Assembly: GCF_014201515.1 (NCBI RefSeq)
Contig: NZ_JACHEQ010000007.1
Location: forward strand, 1 to 64,000
Direction: 5' to 3'
From: Anoxybacillus mongoliensis
Lineage (GTDB): Bacteria; Bacillota; Bacilli; Bacillales; Anoxybacillaceae
Length of the DNA: 64,000 nucleotides
Below the pieces are notes generated by a model. It was not told where the DNA came from, ran no database searches, and saw nothing but the letters and a program-made list of their open reading frames with translations. Position 1 is the stretch's first letter; each line of letters begins with the position of its first letter. Below are positions 44,287 to 54,013 of this stretch, piece by piece. A program made the position numbers and the translations under genes.

Positions 44287-45645
44287 CTACTTCCTCACCA
44301 ACTTCGCCACACTTTCCACATGTGCCGTATGTGGAAAGTGATCGAACGGTTGAATGTATTCGACGCGATATTGTTTTGCAAGTGTGTCGATGTCGCGAGC
44401 GAGGCTCGATGGATTACAGGAGACGTACACGACCGTTTTTGGTTTCACTTGTAAAATTGTTTTTAACAAGGCGTTGTCGCAGCCTGTTCGCGGTGGGTCG
44501 ACGACGATAACGTCTGGTTTCCAGCCTTCTTTCACCCATTTCGGCAACAATACTTCTGCTTTTCCGACCGCATACGTGACGTTCGTCAAGCCATGGCGTT
44601 CTGCATTTTGACGCGCATCGTCAATCGCTTCAGGGATCGTGTCCATGCCGCGCACTTCTTTCGCCTCACGAGCAAGCCATAGACCGATTGTGCCGACGCC
44701 GCAATACGCATCGACGACTCGTTCGTTTTTTGTGAGCGCGGCTGCTTTTTTTACTTCATCATACAACTTGATCGTTTGAATCGGATTGAGTTGGAAAAAA
44801 GCGCGGGCGGATAGTTCAAACGATAAGTCGCCAAGCACTTCTTGAATGTACGGTTCACCGGCAAGCACAATGGTTTCATCACCAAAAATAAGCGACGTTT
44901 TTTGTCCGTTTATGTTTTGCGCGATCGATTTCACTTCTGGCAAGCGGCGCTTCACTTCAGCTACAAATAACTCTTTACGCGGCAATTCTTTTGTCGCTGT
45001 CACAATGACAAGTTGCACATCGCCTGTAAAAAACCCGACACGCGCTACAATCGTGCGCACGACACCTGTTTTTTTTCGCTCGTGATAAATCGGAATGCGC
45101 AAATCTTGTAAAATTGTTTTCACGACCGTTGTGACACGGTTTGTAGCGTCATGTTGAATGAAACAGCGGTCAATGTCAATCAGTTCGTGCGAGTTCATGC
45201 TGTAAAGTCCAGCGATGACGCGCCCTTTTTTCACTCCCACTTGAAATTGACTTTTGTTGCGATAGTGCCACGGGTCATCCATGCCAATCGTCGGACGAAT
45301 ATGAAGTTCTTCTACATTGAATCGACTATGGCGCTCTAGCGCTTGAATGACGATATCACGCTTTGCTTCTAATTGCGCATTGTAATCCAAATGTTGCAGT
45401 TGGCAACCGCCACATTTGTCATATACAGGGCAAAGTGGTTTAACGCGGTGCGGTGAGCGTTTTCGAATGCGTACGATTTTTCCTTCGGCATACGTCGGAT
45501 ACACATTCATCGCTTGAACGACGACTTCTTCTCCCGGAAGCGCTCCTGGAACAAATACGACTTGTTTTTTAAAATAGCCGACACCTTCTCCGTTAATGCC
45601 TAATCGTTTAATGGTGAGTGGAAATTGTTGTCCTTGTTGTAACAT
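44287..45645 (-). CDS. rlmD: 23S rRNA (uracil-5-)-methyltransferase, TrmA/RumA family
   Basis: SAM-dependent RNA m5U methyltransferase, 452 residues. An N-terminal TRAM domain (about 1-60), a 4Fe-4S cluster motif ([11 protein letters not shown], about 72-82, with a further Cys near 162) and the methyltransferase core with [22 protein letters not shown] and the catalytic Cys in [13 protein letters not shown]. The neighbour resembles YfjP, so this is the positional counterpart of B. subtilis YfjO; the exact target uridine is inferred. ATG preceded by AGGAGA. Confidence 0.9.
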   Translation of the reverse strand: MLQQGQQFPLTIKRLGINGEGVGYFKKQVVFVPGALPGEEVVVQAMNVYPTYAEGKIVRIRKRSPHRVKPLCPVYDKCGGCQLQHLDYNAQLEAKRDIVIQALERHSRFNVEELHIRPTIGMDDPWHYRNKSQFQVGVKKGRVIAGLYSMNSHELIDIDRCFIQHDATNRVTTVVKTILQDLRIPIYHERKKTGVVRTIVARVGFFTGDVQLVIVTATKELPRKELFVAEVKRRLPEVKSIAQNINGQKTSLIFGDETIVLAGEPYIQEVLGDLSFELSARAFFQLNPIQTIKLYDEVKKAAALTKNERVVDAYCGVGTIGLWLAREAKEVRGMDTIPEAIDDARQNAERHGLTNVTYAVGKAEVLLPKWVKEGWKPDVIVVDPPRTGCDNALLKTILQVKPKTVVYVSCNPSSLARDIDTLAKQYRVEYIQPFDHFPHTAHVESVAKLVRK

Positions 45646-45656
45646 GGCGATCTCTC

Positions 45657-46523
45657 CTATTCAATACTTCTCCATAAATATAGCGACGCGTAGCTTAAAT
45701 ACGGCTCCCATCGCTTGCTTAACGCCTCCATTTGCGCCATTGAAGGTTTCGTTTCTAATGAAAGCAGTTTTTGTACGGCTCGCTGTAAGCCAATATCCGC
45801 TTTTGGAAACAAGTTCGGACGACCGAGCCCAAACAACAGGAAGTTTTGCACCGTCCACGGTCCGATGCCGCGCAACGGAAGCAAGGTGTCCATCACTTCT
45901 TTATCCGTTGCCTCCGCTAGCTTGTTTAGTGCTAATTTTCCTTCAGCAACGAGCCGCGAAATATCGATAATGTATTCCGACTTTTTTTGGCTAAATTGCA
46001 GCGCTTTCAGCTCATCGTACGATAAGCGGGCGATTTGTTCAGGGCGTGGGTAAAACCAAATTCCATCTATTTCACGCCCAAACGTTTTCACAAACCGCTC
46101 AGTCATTTTGTACGCCACTTTCATATGCAACTGCTGGTGAATAATGCATTTGATTAAGCAAAAATATAAATCCGGTTCTAACACAAGTGGCGTTCCTTCA
46201 TGTTCACGGAAAATTTCCCGCAATTCCGTTTGCAAAAAATGCTCGTGAATCGGCAAAAGGGAGCGATCCCAATGCAATATGTGAAACAGGCGGGATAATA
46301 TTGCTTCTTTTAATTGTTCGTACTGCGCTTCAACAAGAAAAGCCGGTGCTTGTTTTGTTCCAATACTGCGAACAGAAACAGCAACTGGGGTTTCATTTAT
46401 ATAAAGAGGCAAGACTAGCTGTTGTTTGCTGACATCGACTACAGATAACGGGTCTTGCGCTAACCGCTCTAATACACGTGAAAAATCGTATGGAGCTTCT
46501 ACTTCAATTCGTTGTTGCCACAT
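45657..46523 (-). CDS. yfjP: DNA-3-methyladenine glycosylase, AlkA type (YfjP)
   Basis: Base-excision repair glycosylase of 288 residues, HhH-GPD superfamily. An AlkA-like N-terminal domain precedes the helix-hairpin-helix [21 protein letters not shown] (quoted in part: [15 protein letters not shown]) with the catalytic Asp in [12 protein letters not shown]. The ATG at 46523 ([14 protein letters not shown]) follows AAGGTAGGA; a longer frame upstream is not conserved-looking. It lies 11 bases before the RNA methyltransferase gene, suggesting an operon. Confidence 0.9.
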   Translation of the reverse strand: MWQQRIEVEAPYDFSRVLERLAQDPLSVVDVSKQQLVLPLYINETPVAVSVRSIGTKQAPAFLVEAQYEQLKEAILSRLFHILHWDRSLLPIHEHFLQTELREIFREHEGTPLVLEPDLYFCLIKCIIHQQLHMKVAYKMTERFVKTFGREIDGIWFYPRPEQIARLSYDELKALQFSQKKSEYIIDISRLVAEGKLALNKLAEATDKEVMDTLLPLRGIGPWTVQNFLLFGLGRPNLFPKADIGLQRAVQKLLSLETKPSMAQMEALSKRWEPYLSYASLYLWRSIE

Positions 46524-46579
46524 GTCTATTCCTACCTTTTTTCCTTCTATTATAACGAAACAAATCCCTTTGCACATCG

Positions 46580-47359
46580 TCAAAGGGAAAAAAGCCAAGT
46601 AGGAACATTCATTTTTTGCAGCATGAGATCGTCTAAGCTTTTAAAAACATATCCTTCTTTTCGCAAATCGTCAACAATTTTGGCAAGCGCATCGGCATTA
46701 TCTTTTGACACCGTATGCAGCAGTATAATGGCGCCCGGATGAATTTGTTTCATGACGTTATTGTAAGCATATGACCATCCCTTTTGATCGTGAACGTGCC
46801 AATCGACGAACGCTAATGACCAAAAAACATGATAATAACCGAGTTCGCGCGCAACTGCAAGCGTCCGTTCGTCAAAAACGCCGCGCGGTGGACGCACATA
46901 GCGCATATACTTTTGTCCCGTCAACAGCTCTGTTTTTTTTCTGACCATTTCAAGCTCCTCACGCAACTTTTCATCGCTGATTGTCGTTAAATCGGGATGA
47001 TGCCATGAGTGGTTTCCAACAATATGACCTTCTTTAACCATTCGTTTTACTAAATCGGGCGCCGATTGTAAATAATGACCAGTCACAAAAAACGTCGCGG
47101 GAACTTTTTTTTGTTTGAGTACGTCTAAAATTTGTGCGGTATAGCCGTTTTCGTATCCGTTATCAAATGTTAAATAAATATATTTTTTTGTCGGGTCGCC
47201 TAAATAAAATGCATCGTATTTGGCAAGTAATTCGTCTAACTGTTTTCCCGCAGAAGGGGGAATGTGATTTTCACTTCGCTGAAATCCCCATGACATTGCC
47301 TCTACTTGACTAAGCGGCAAACATAACAGGAAGAAAAAGAAAATAACCATTTTTTTCAC
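46580..47359 (-). CDS. pdaA: delta-lactam-biosynthetic de-N-acetylase PdaA
   Basis: Polysaccharide deacetylase of 259 residues that removes acetyl groups during muramic delta-lactam synthesis in spore cortex peptidoglycan. Signal peptide about 1-21 (FFFFLLCLPLSQVEA). NodB motifs: LTFDNGYENG (motif 1; Asn in place of the second Asp, as in known PdaA), GNHSWHHPDL (zinc His), RPPRGVFDERT and the late ILLHTVS. It is normally under sigma-G. Followed by alkA-type yfjP in the same direction, as in the B. subtilis yfj region. Confidence 0.94.
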   Translation of the reverse strand: MKKMVIFFFFLLCLPLSQVEAMSWGFQRSENHIPPSAGKQLDELLAKYDAFYLGDPTKKYIYLTFDNGYENGYTAQILDVLKQKKVPATFFVTGHYLQSAPDLVKRMVKEGHIVGNHSWHHPDLTTISDEKLREELEMVRKKTELLTGQKYMRYVRPPRGVFDERTLAVARELGYYHVFWSLAFVDWHVHDQKGWSYAYNNVMKQIHPGAIILLHTVSKDNADALAKIVDDLRKEGYVFKSLDDLMLQKMNVPTWLFSL

Positions 47360-47410
47360 TTCTTACACCTCCCAATTCCTTTCCATGATAGGTTGTGCAA
47401 AATGGGACAT

Positions 47411-47444
47411 AAAAAATCCGCCTAGCTCATCACTAGACGGATTT
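47411..47444 (-). terminator. terminator after the fumarase gene
   Basis: AAATCCGTCTAG and CTAGGCGGATTT form a stem with one G-T wobble and are followed on the minus strand by a T-run. Confidence 0.88.
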
Positions 47445-47447
47445 CCA

Positions 47448-48971
47448 TTAAAATACACGTTCTTTAAATTGGGCTAATTTTTCAAGCGATGATTTTTCGA
47501 CATCTTCGTGCAAGCTGTTGCCATGCGAATCCATCGTGACGACAGCTGTAAAGTCTTTTACACGCAAATGCCACATCGCTTCTGGAATACCAAATTCTAA
47601 GAAGTCGACACCTTCAACAGATTGAATGCAATCCGCATAATATTGGGCTGCACCGCCGATAGCATTTAAGTACACGCCGCCATGTTCTTTTAACGCTGCC
47701 AATGTTTTTGCCCCCATGCCGCCTTTTCCGATGACCGCGCGAATGCCGAACTTTTTCATAATTTCCCCTTGGTAAGGCTCTTCACGAATGCTTGTCGTCG
47801 GACCAGCTGCTTTCACGTGCCACTTTCCGTTTTCATCTTTTAACATCACTGGTCCACAGTGATAAATGATTTGACCGTTTAAATCAACTGGGGCATCATG
47901 GTTCATTAAATGTTTATGAATCGCATCGCGACCTGTATAAATCATGCCGTTAATGCGAACAACATCCCCTACTTTTAGCGAACGAATTTGTTCTTCTGTA
48001 ATTGGAGCCTCAAGTACAACTTCGCGCGCTTCTCCTACAACTTCGGTTTCTTCTTGTTGAAAATTGACGTCGTCTCCCTCTTGATATAACCATTCTTGAA
48101 TGTCACCTGTATGCGGATCAATGATTACACCCAAACGACGAAACGCCCAACAGTTGTATGCGACGGAAACGAAAAAGCTTGCTGGGATGCGATGCATAAC
48201 GCCGATCTTACAACCAAGTAGCGTCGTTTCTCCGCCAAATCCCATCGTACCGATGCCAAGTTTATTGGCCGCTTCCATAATATATTCTTCTAATTTGCGC
48301 AAATCTTCGTTCGGGTTCACATCGTCAACAGAGCGGAATAGTTGCTCCTTTGCTAAGTCGTATCCAGCAGAACGGTCGCCACCGATACCAACGCCAATAA
48401 ATCCTGCGCTACAACCTTGTCCTTGCGCTTGATATACCGCATGTAAAATACATTTGCGAATGCCGTCTAAGTCACGTCCTGCACGCCCAAGTCCTTCTAA
48501 TTCACACGGTAAGCTATATTGAATGTTTTTATTTTCACAGCCACCGCCTTTTAAAATTAAACGAACATCAATATAGTCTTTCTCCCATTGCTCGAATTTC
48601 ATGACAGGCAGTCCGATTCCTAAATTATCACCGCTATTTTCACCTGTTAACGAATCAACCGAATTTGGACGCAATTTGCCGTCTTTCGTTGCTTGAGCGA
48701 TCGCTCGGCGAATTGCCTCTTTCATCTCCATTTGATTAACTCCTACAGGCACTTTAATTTTAAATGTCGGCAACCCTGTATCTTGACAAATCGGCGATAC
48801 ATTTTCATCTGCCATTTGAATGTTTTGCACAATTGTCGCAAGCGACATCGCAGCTCTCGTTCCTGCGTTTTCGCGCATCTTCGCCTTAGCGATAGCGCGA
48901 CGTACATCTTTCGGCAATTTCGTTGACGTTTCAACGATCAACTTGTACATACTTTCTTGAAACTTTTCCAT
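47448..48971 (-). CDS. fumA: class I fumarate hydratase (iron-sulfur)
   Basis: Oxygen-sensitive 4Fe-4S fumarase, 507 residues, with the alpha and beta parts fused in one chain. Conserved features: the cluster Cys in NVSPICQDTGLPTF (about 61), GGCENKNIQYSLPC and GEMAT-like GFGGETTLLGCKIG; the C-terminal beta domain holds GRDAIHKHLM and GPTTSIREEPYQGE. The ATG at 48971 is seven bases from AGGG. Makes malate in the citric acid cycle. Many Bacilli use class II FumC, so this may be a second isoenzyme. Confidence 0.93.
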   Translation of the reverse strand: MEKFQESMYKLIVETSTKLPKDVRRAIAKAKMRENAGTRAAMSLATIVQNIQMADENVSPICQDTGLPTFKIKVPVGVNQMEMKEAIRRAIAQATKDGKLRPNSVDSLTGENSGDNLGIGLPVMKFEQWEKDYIDVRLILKGGGCENKNIQYSLPCELEGLGRAGRDLDGIRKCILHAVYQAQGQGCSAGFIGVGIGGDRSAGYDLAKEQLFRSVDDVNPNEDLRKLEEYIMEAANKLGIGTMGFGGETTLLGCKIGVMHRIPASFFVSVAYNCWAFRRLGVIIDPHTGDIQEWLYQEGDDVNFQQEETEVVGEAREVVLEAPITEEQIRSLKVGDVVRINGMIYTGRDAIHKHLMNHDAPVDLNGQIIYHCGPVMLKDENGKWHVKAAGPTTSIREEPYQGEIMKKFGIRAVIGKGGMGAKTLAALKEHGGVYLNAIGGAAQYYADCIQSVEGVDFLEFGIPEAMWHLRVKDFTAVVTMDSHGNSLHEDVEKSSLEKLAQFKERVF

Positions 48972-49051
48972 CACGATTCCCTTCCCCTTTGTTCAATATG
49001 TAACAATTTTTTGAATTCTCCACTTTTATTATACATCTTTTCCAAATGTGA

Positions 49052-49076
49052 AAAAAAGCCGCTTAGCGACTTTTTT
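49052..49076. terminator. terminator at the end of the SE1561-family gene
   Basis: AAAAAAGCCGC and GCGACTTTTTT pair with one wobble around the three-base loop TTA, which is itself the stop codon of the gene on the minus strand. Confidence 0.8.
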
Positions 49077-49257
49077 CCCAATCTTTTTTAAACCGCTCGT
49101 ATTTCATTTCTAAGTCATCGATCATTTGAATAAGCCTGTCGATATCTTCTAATTCAGCCGTTTCCGGATCAATCGCTTCAAGCACTTCAAGAAACATATT
49201 TAAGCGCGTTTTTAAATAGGATAGTTGTAGATTTTGATCTGATACTGCGTTGCCCAA
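49063..49257 (-). CDS. yfjT: SE1561 family protein (YfjT-like)
   Basis: A 64-residue coiled-coil-like protein: YLKTRLNMFLEVLEAIDPE followed by DIDRLIQMIDDLEMKYERF. It resembles the SE1561 family, to which B. subtilis YfjT belongs, next to pdaA in that genome. TTG at 49257 has GAGG eight bases upstream, better placed than the GTG at 49266. Cytosolic; function unknown. Confidence 0.8.
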   Translation of the reverse strand: MGNAVSDQNLQLSYLKTRLNMFLEVLEAIDPETAELEDIDRLIQMIDDLEMKYERFKKDWEKSR

Positions 49258-49369
49258 CGTCGTCACCTCGCTTTTTCTTTATCGTACACGATCGCAACAT
49301 CGTTGACAATCATTCCATTTCGTTTGCATAATTATCGTTAGGTCTATTTTAAATAAAAGGAGTTTGATT

Positions 49370-50494
49370 ATGGGAACATTATTGCGTCAAGCAATTACTC
49401 CGACATTTGATCCTTGGGAAGCATATATGGATGTTGAGCAGTACGGAAGCATGCAGTTGACAAATATCGAGTTTACGACAACGACGCTCTGTAATATGCG
49501 TTGTGAGCATTGTGCGGTCGGTTATACGTTGCGTACGAAAGATCCTGAGGCGCTGCCGCTTGAACTTCTTCTTCGCCGCCTCGATGAAATCCCGCATTTG
49601 CGTTCGCTAAGTATTACAGGTGGCGAGCCAATGCTTTCTTTGAAATCTGTCGAACAATACGTCGTACCGCTGTTAAAATACGCGCATGAGCGTGGCGTAC
49701 GCACACAAATTAACTCGAACTTAACGCTCGATTTAGAACGATACGAAAAAATTATTCCTTATTTAGACGTTTTGCATATTTCGCATAACTGGGGCACAAT
49801 TGATGATTTCGTTGAAGGTGGCTTTGCGATGATGGAAAAAAAACCAACCGTCGCACAGCGTGAACGTTATTTTATACGCATGATTGAAAATGCACGTGCG
49901 ATTTCGAATATGGGAGTAATTGTGTCGGCAGAAACAATGCTAAATAAGCGAACGCGACCACATTTGGAGACGATTCATCGTCAAATTGTGAATGAAATGG
50001 GCTGTAAACGCCACGAAGTGCATCCGATGTATTCGAGCGACTTCGCTAGCAGTTTAGAAACGTTAACGTTAGATGAACTGCGCGAAGCGATTCATCATTT
50101 ACTCGATATACGTGATGAAAATGTTTGGATGTTGTTTGGTACATTGCCATTTTATCCATGCAGCGACAACAAAGAAGATTTAGCATTGTTAAAACGTTTA
50201 TATGAAAGTAAAAACGTAACGGTAAGAAACGATCCAGATGGACGTTCAAGGCTAAATGTCAACATCTTTACTGGTGACATTATTGTTACTGATTTCGGTG
50301 ATGAACCGACGCTCGGAAACATTCAAACCGACTCGCTTCTTTCTGCTTATGACAAATGGATGAAATCCGATTTAGCAAAATCGCTAAACTGCCATTGTCC
50401 GTCCGTCAAATGTTTAGGCCCAAACGTGCTTGTAAAAAACCGTTATTATCCGAATGTCGATTTTACAACAAGAAAAGCAAAAATTGAGCGATAA
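49370..50494 (+). CDS. yfkAB: radical SAM/CxCxxxxC motif protein YfkAB
   Basis: Radical SAM protein of 374 residues. The SAM cluster motif is CNMRCEHC (about 41-48) with SITGGEPMLS after it; the C-terminal family motif CHCPSVKC (about 344-351) gives the CxCxxxxC of the name and may bind a second cluster. AGGAG is seven bases before the ATG at 49370. Its reaction is unknown. In B. subtilis 168 this reading frame is known as yfkA-yfkB; here it is a single intact gene. Confidence 0.9.
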   Translation: MGTLLRQAITPTFDPWEAYMDVEQYGSMQLTNIEFTTTTLCNMRCEHCAVGYTLRTKDPEALPLELLLRRLDEIPHLRSLSITGGEPMLSLKSVEQYVVPLLKYAHERGVRTQINSNLTLDLERYEKIIPYLDVLHISHNWGTIDDFVEGGFAMMEKKPTVAQRERYFIRMIENARAISNMGVIVSAETMLNKRTRPHLETIHRQIVNEMGCKRHEVHPMYSSDFASSLETLTLDELREAIHHLLDIRDENVWMLFGTLPFYPCSDNKEDLALLKRLYESKNVTVRNDPDGRSRLNVNIFTGDIIVTDFGDEPTLGNIQTDSLLSAYDKWMKSDLAKSLNCHCPSVKCLGPNVLVKNRYYPNVDFTTRKAKIER

Positions 50495-50528
50495 AAGAGC
50501 TTGTCGAACATCTCGACAAGCTTCTCTT
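50494..50528. terminator. terminator between yfkAB and yfkD
   Basis: AGCTTGTCGA and TCGACAAGCT form a perfect ten-base stem around ACATC; A-rich on the left and TCTCTT on the right. Confidence 0.75.
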
Positions 50529-50529
50529 G

Positions 50530-51306
50530 TCATCGTGGTACGTCGCTTGCGACAAAAGCGAATGAGATCCGATCTTGTACCGGAATCCAGGCACCGATGC
50601 CTTGCGATGTGACGTTTTTCACGACAATGCTTTTTTTCTTTCCTTTTAAGACGATATATACTTCCCCGTATGTCACTTTCCCTTTTTCATTGACCGCAGG
50701 GGCATAGGCATATAAGTATCCTAATTTTTTCGGTGGGACGTTATATGCTTGTTCTTTTTTTGTTCCCATGCCGATCCACGTGCTAAAAGAAAGTGGCAAG
50801 TTTGTCTTTTTCATCGCTGTTAAAAGCATCATTTTTTTCACATCTTCTTCATTCGGAATACTTGCAGTTAATCCGCCCCGAACTTGTTTTTGCATCTCTT
50901 GCCGATAAGTTAGCCGCACCGCTGTTTTTCCGCCCCGATTGTCAATAAAGTTTGTATTCACTTTTTGATACTCCCAATTTGTCGATGTTTCTGTCGATTC
51001 ATAATTTAGCGGCCACTGTCCTAAATAAATCGTCGCTTCATAACCGATCGCAAACGGTGTGCTTGAAATCGACGATTCGTTTAAAAGACGAATTAATTCC
51101 GGATTTTCAATTTTAACATTCGCCGACTGAAGCAGTTGCTTAGCTAGTTCGCTTGGTTGCAAATACGGTAAGTTTTGCGTCGGATTTGGATACGTATTTT
51201 CTTTTGAAATGTCGATGACCGATGATGGAAGTTTGACCGTCGCTTCACTAATCGTTGGCATACATAAGAAAACGAACATGATGCTTAAAGCAAACCATCT
51301 TTTCAT
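50530..51306 (-). CDS. yfkD: YfkD-like secreted protein
   Basis: A 258-residue protein with a signal peptide (MKRWFALSIMFVFLCMPTISEA, cut here; cleavage about residue 22) and no lipobox, so it is exported. The mature part has the YfkD pattern: IGYEATIYLGQWPLNYES, then TNFIDNRGG and the late GEVYIVLKGKKKSIVVKNV. No catalytic motif was seen. Equivalent in place and length to B. subtilis YfkD, which has no assigned biochemical function. Confidence 0.87.
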   Translation of the reverse strand: MKRWFALSIMFVFLCMPTISEATVKLPSSVIDISKENTYPNPTQNLPYLQPSELAKQLLQSANVKIENPELIRLLNESSISSTPFAIGYEATIYLGQWPLNYESTETSTNWEYQKVNTNFIDNRGGKTAVRLTYRQEMQKQVRGGLTASIPNEEDVKKMMLLTAMKKTNLPLSFSTWIGMGTKKEQAYNVPPKKLGYLYAYAPAVNEKGKVTYGEVYIVLKGKKKSIVVKNVTSQGIGAWIPVQDRISFAFVASDVPR

Positions 51307-51378
51307 GCGCAGACTCCTTTCTTTTTGCGTCGTTCATCGTTATTTTTTTCAAAAGTGAACAATTTATCCTCTTTACAA

Positions 51379-51409
51379 AAAAAATCCGTCAGCCATTCCT
51401 GACGGATTA
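51379..51409 (-). terminator. terminator after chaA
   Basis: AATCCGTCAG and CTGACGGATT form a perfect ten-base stem; on the minus strand it is followed by a run of eight T. It overlaps the chaA stop codon. Confidence 0.9.
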
Positions 51410-52456
51410 CAGCAAATAAAATCCGATTCCCATAATCATATATGCTCCAAGCAATGTCGCTCCTTCAAACCAGTTCGTATCTCCATCGTTCGAAAGCACA
51501 ATTGTTAACAATACCGCTGTCACCATTGCAACAAGTTCTGGGAGTGTAAAGACGAGCGCCATTTTCGTTGGAAACAAAAGTGATATAAGTACTAAAACAG
51601 GTGCAACAAACATCGCGATTTGAAGCGTTGAGCCGACAGCAATTTCAACAGCGACGTTCATTTTATTTTTATATGCCATAATAATGGCGGAAGCATGTTC
51701 AGCGGCATTTCCGACAATCGCGACAATAATGACACCAATAAACAATTCGCTCCAACCAAATGAATGAGCAACGACTTCAAACGTATGAACTAAGCTTTCT
51801 GATACATATGCGACAGCTACAGTAGCAAGCGCTAAAATAAGCATCGCTTTTCCTTTTGACCATTCAGGCTCTTCATGTTCTTCCACATCTTCTTTATGTT
51901 GATATACACCGCGATGCGTAACGAGTTTAAAATATAACGCTGCTAAGTAAAGAGCAATCATAATGACTGAAATGCCTACGCTCAACGACAGCGTCTTTTG
52001 TTCATTCATCGTCATCGAAAATACTTCTGGGATAACGAAAGCAACTAAAATAGCAAATGTTAGTAAACCTGAATTATGACGCGCATCATATACGTTAAAT
52101 GATTGTCGTTTATATTTCAGACCGCCAACAAAAAACGATAATCCTGCCACAAGCAATAAGTTGCCAAGCACGGAACCCGTCAACGACGCCAACACGACAC
52201 TCACTAAGCCAGCTTTGAGCGCAAAAATGGATATAATCAATTCTACTGCATTGCCAAATGTCGCATTTAACAAACCGCCAATGCGTGGCCCAGCTACGAT
52301 AGCTAAGCTTTCTGTCGCTCGTCCCATATAACTAGCGAGCGCAATAATTGTGACACAATAAACGACAAACATCGGCGTTGCAGGCCAATGAAGCAAACTT
52401 CCTGCAATAGAAAGCGGCACACCAGTCGCCGTCAATAAAAAAAAGATGCGTTCCAT
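51407..52456 (-). CDS. chaA: calcium/proton exchanger ChaA (YfkE)
   Basis: Cation/Ca2+ exchanger of the CaX family, 349 residues and about 11 membrane helices. The two inverted alpha repeats carry the catalytic glutamates: GNAVELIISIFALKAG (about 67) and GNAAEHASAIIMAYKN (about 245). A central acidic, His-rich loop (HKEDVEEHEEPEW, about 186) separates the halves. It exports Ca2+ in exchange for H+. Neighbouring yfkD and yfkF match B. subtilis. No strong ribosome binding site other than GGGGACG before the ATG. Confidence 0.93.
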   Translation of the reverse strand: MERIFFLLTATGVPLSIAGSLLHWPATPMFVVYCVTIIALASYMGRATESLAIVAGPRIGGLLNATFGNAVELIISIFALKAGLVSVVLASLTGSVLGNLLLVAGLSFFVGGLKYKRQSFNVYDARHNSGLLTFAILVAFVIPEVFSMTMNEQKTLSLSVGISVIMIALYLAALYFKLVTHRGVYQHKEDVEEHEEPEWSKGKAMLILALATVAVAYVSESLVHTFEVVAHSFGWSELFIGVIIVAIVGNAAEHASAIIMAYKNKMNVAVEIAVGSTLQIAMFVAPVLVLISLLFPTKMALVFTLPELVAMVTAVLLTIVLSNDGDTNWFEGATLLGAYMIMGIGFYLL

Positions 52457-52596
52457 CGAATCGTCCCCTTTTTCATTTGTGGAATATCAACCATATTTTA
52501 CACAAATTCATTTCCGTTTTCATCTCTCTTTTTTATTGCTTCTTTTCATCAAACATTTTAACATCGAACATAGTGAACACGTTACAGGAGGAAACT

Positions 52597-53769
52597 ATGC
52601 GACAACGTCACTTTTTCATTTTAGTTAGCATTGTCATGATTTCAGGTCTTTCTCAAGGACTATTGTTGCCGCTTATTTCTGTCATTTTTGAGCAGAGCGG
52701 TGTGCATTCCTCGCTTAGTGGCATACATGCGACAGCGATGTATATCGGAGTTCTAATCGTTTCTCCATTTTTAGAACGTCCGCTTCGTCGCTACGGCTTT
52801 AAACGTTTCATTATGATCGGCGGGGCAATCGTCATCGTTTCTTTAGCGATGTTTCCGATGTCATCATCGCTATCGTTTTGGTTTGTCCTTCGTTTGTTAA
52901 TCGGAATTGGCGATCATATTCTTCATTTCGGTTCGCAAACGTGGATTACATATGCCTCCCCTATTCATCGACGCGGTCGCAACATTTCGTTGTATGGTTT
53001 ATCGTTTGGCGTTGGTTTTATGATCGGACCGCTTCTCGTTCCGCTCGTTCACATGCACGAAGCGTTACCGTTTATCGTTTCATCATTGCTTAGCTTATGT
53101 GGATGGATATTATTATTTTTCCTACCACATACGTATCCACAAACGAGCGAGACCGAGAAAATCGGAACAGTTCGCTTTTTTCATGCTTGGAAACAAGCAT
53201 GGCCCGCATTGTTGTTGCCGTTTGGTTACGGCTTTTTAGAGGCATCACTTCATAGCATGTTTCCTGTGTATGCGTTGCGACACGGCCTAAACATTGAGAC
53301 GGTCGCCATGATACTTCCAGCGTTTGCGCTTGGCGGGATCGCTTTTCAACTTCCGCTCGGCACGTTAAGCGATCGTTTTTCACGAAAAACGATCATTGTC
53401 GTTTCGTTAACCATTGGAGCCATTTGTTTTATGATTGCACAGTGGCTCACTTCACCTGTGCAACTGACAACAACCTTTTTTATCGCTGGCATGTTTGTCG
53501 GTTCGCTTTTTTCACTGGGTATGGCGTATATGACAGACTTATTGCCAAAATCGCTTCTTCCTGTCGGCAACATTTTGTGCGGAATGTTATACAGCGTTGG
53601 CAGCATATGTGGCCCTGCCATTGGCGGTGTTGTACTACAACATCAAGACCAACTATTTTTCATTAGCGTCAGCTGTCTTCTACTTCTTTTATTATTTGCA
53701 CAACGCCCGTTCACAAAATTTTCAAAATATTTTTCTAAAAAAAACGAAAAAAACATTGACGCTTTTTAA
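52597..53769 (+). CDS. yfkF: MFS transporter YfkF
   Basis: Major facilitator protein of 390 residues with 12 hydrophobic segments. The loop 2-3 signature is recognisable as FLERPLRRYGFKRF and its repeat in the second half as GTLSDRFSRKTI. ATG at 52597 follows AGGAGGAAACT; 40 upstream in-frame codons are rejected. Divergent from chaA. Substrate unknown, probably a drug or metabolite exporter. Confidence 0.88.
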   Translation: MRQRHFFILVSIVMISGLSQGLLLPLISVIFEQSGVHSSLSGIHATAMYIGVLIVSPFLERPLRRYGFKRFIMIGGAIVIVSLAMFPMSSSLSFWFVLRLLIGIGDHILHFGSQTWITYASPIHRRGRNISLYGLSFGVGFMIGPLLVPLVHMHEALPFIVSSLLSLCGWILLFFLPHTYPQTSETEKIGTVRFFHAWKQAWPALLLPFGYGFLEASLHSMFPVYALRHGLNIETVAMILPAFALGGIAFQLPLGTLSDRFSRKTIIVVSLTIGAICFMIAQWLTSPVQLTTTFFIAGMFVGSLFSLGMAYMTDLLPKSLLPVGNILCGMLYSVGSICGPAIGGVVLQHQDQLFFISVSCLLLLLLFAQRPFTKFSKYFSKKNEKNIDAF

Positions 53770-53785
53770 CCCTCTGTTATATAAT
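53756..53785 (+). promoter_or_regulatory. promoter for the BH0509-type gene
   Basis: TTGACG (53756-53761), an 18-base spacer and a perfect TATAAT (53780-53785). The -35 lies in the last codons of yfkF. A palindrome CTGTTTTAAAACAG (53804-53817) follows about where transcription should begin, a possible operator. Confidence 0.75.
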
Positions 53786-53834
53786 ACAATTAAACAAAAC
53801 AAACTGTTTTAAAACAGAGGGGAGAGCGATTATA

Positions 53835-53981
53835 ATGAGCAGAGAAGAAAGAAAAAATATGATTGAATTTATTACAAAATTACGTAGCTTTAATCAAGAG
53901 CAACTCATCTATATGACAGATGCAGAAATTGAACATATTTACAACCAAACATACTATCATTACGAAGAGATCGCAGAATAA
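53835..53981 (+). CDS. BH0509 family small protein
   Basis: A 48-residue protein starting MSREERKNMIEFITKLRSF and ending in YNQTYYHYEEIAE. It resembles the BH0509 family of short Bacillaceae proteins. GGGGAGAGCG lies upstream of the ATG. It has its own strong promoter and terminator, so it is a stand-alone unit. Function unknown; helical and cytosolic. Confidence 0.8.
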   Translation: MSREERKNMIEFITKLRSFNQEQLIYMTDAEIEHIYNQTYYHYEEIAE

Positions 53982-54013
53982 AGAGGGATGTGCAACACAT
54001 CCCTCTTCTTTTT
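53980..54013. terminator. terminator after the BH0509-type gene
   Basis: AAGAGGGATGT and ACATCCCTCTT pair around GCAAC and run into CTTTTT. The stop codon of the opposing small gene follows directly. Confidence 0.9.
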
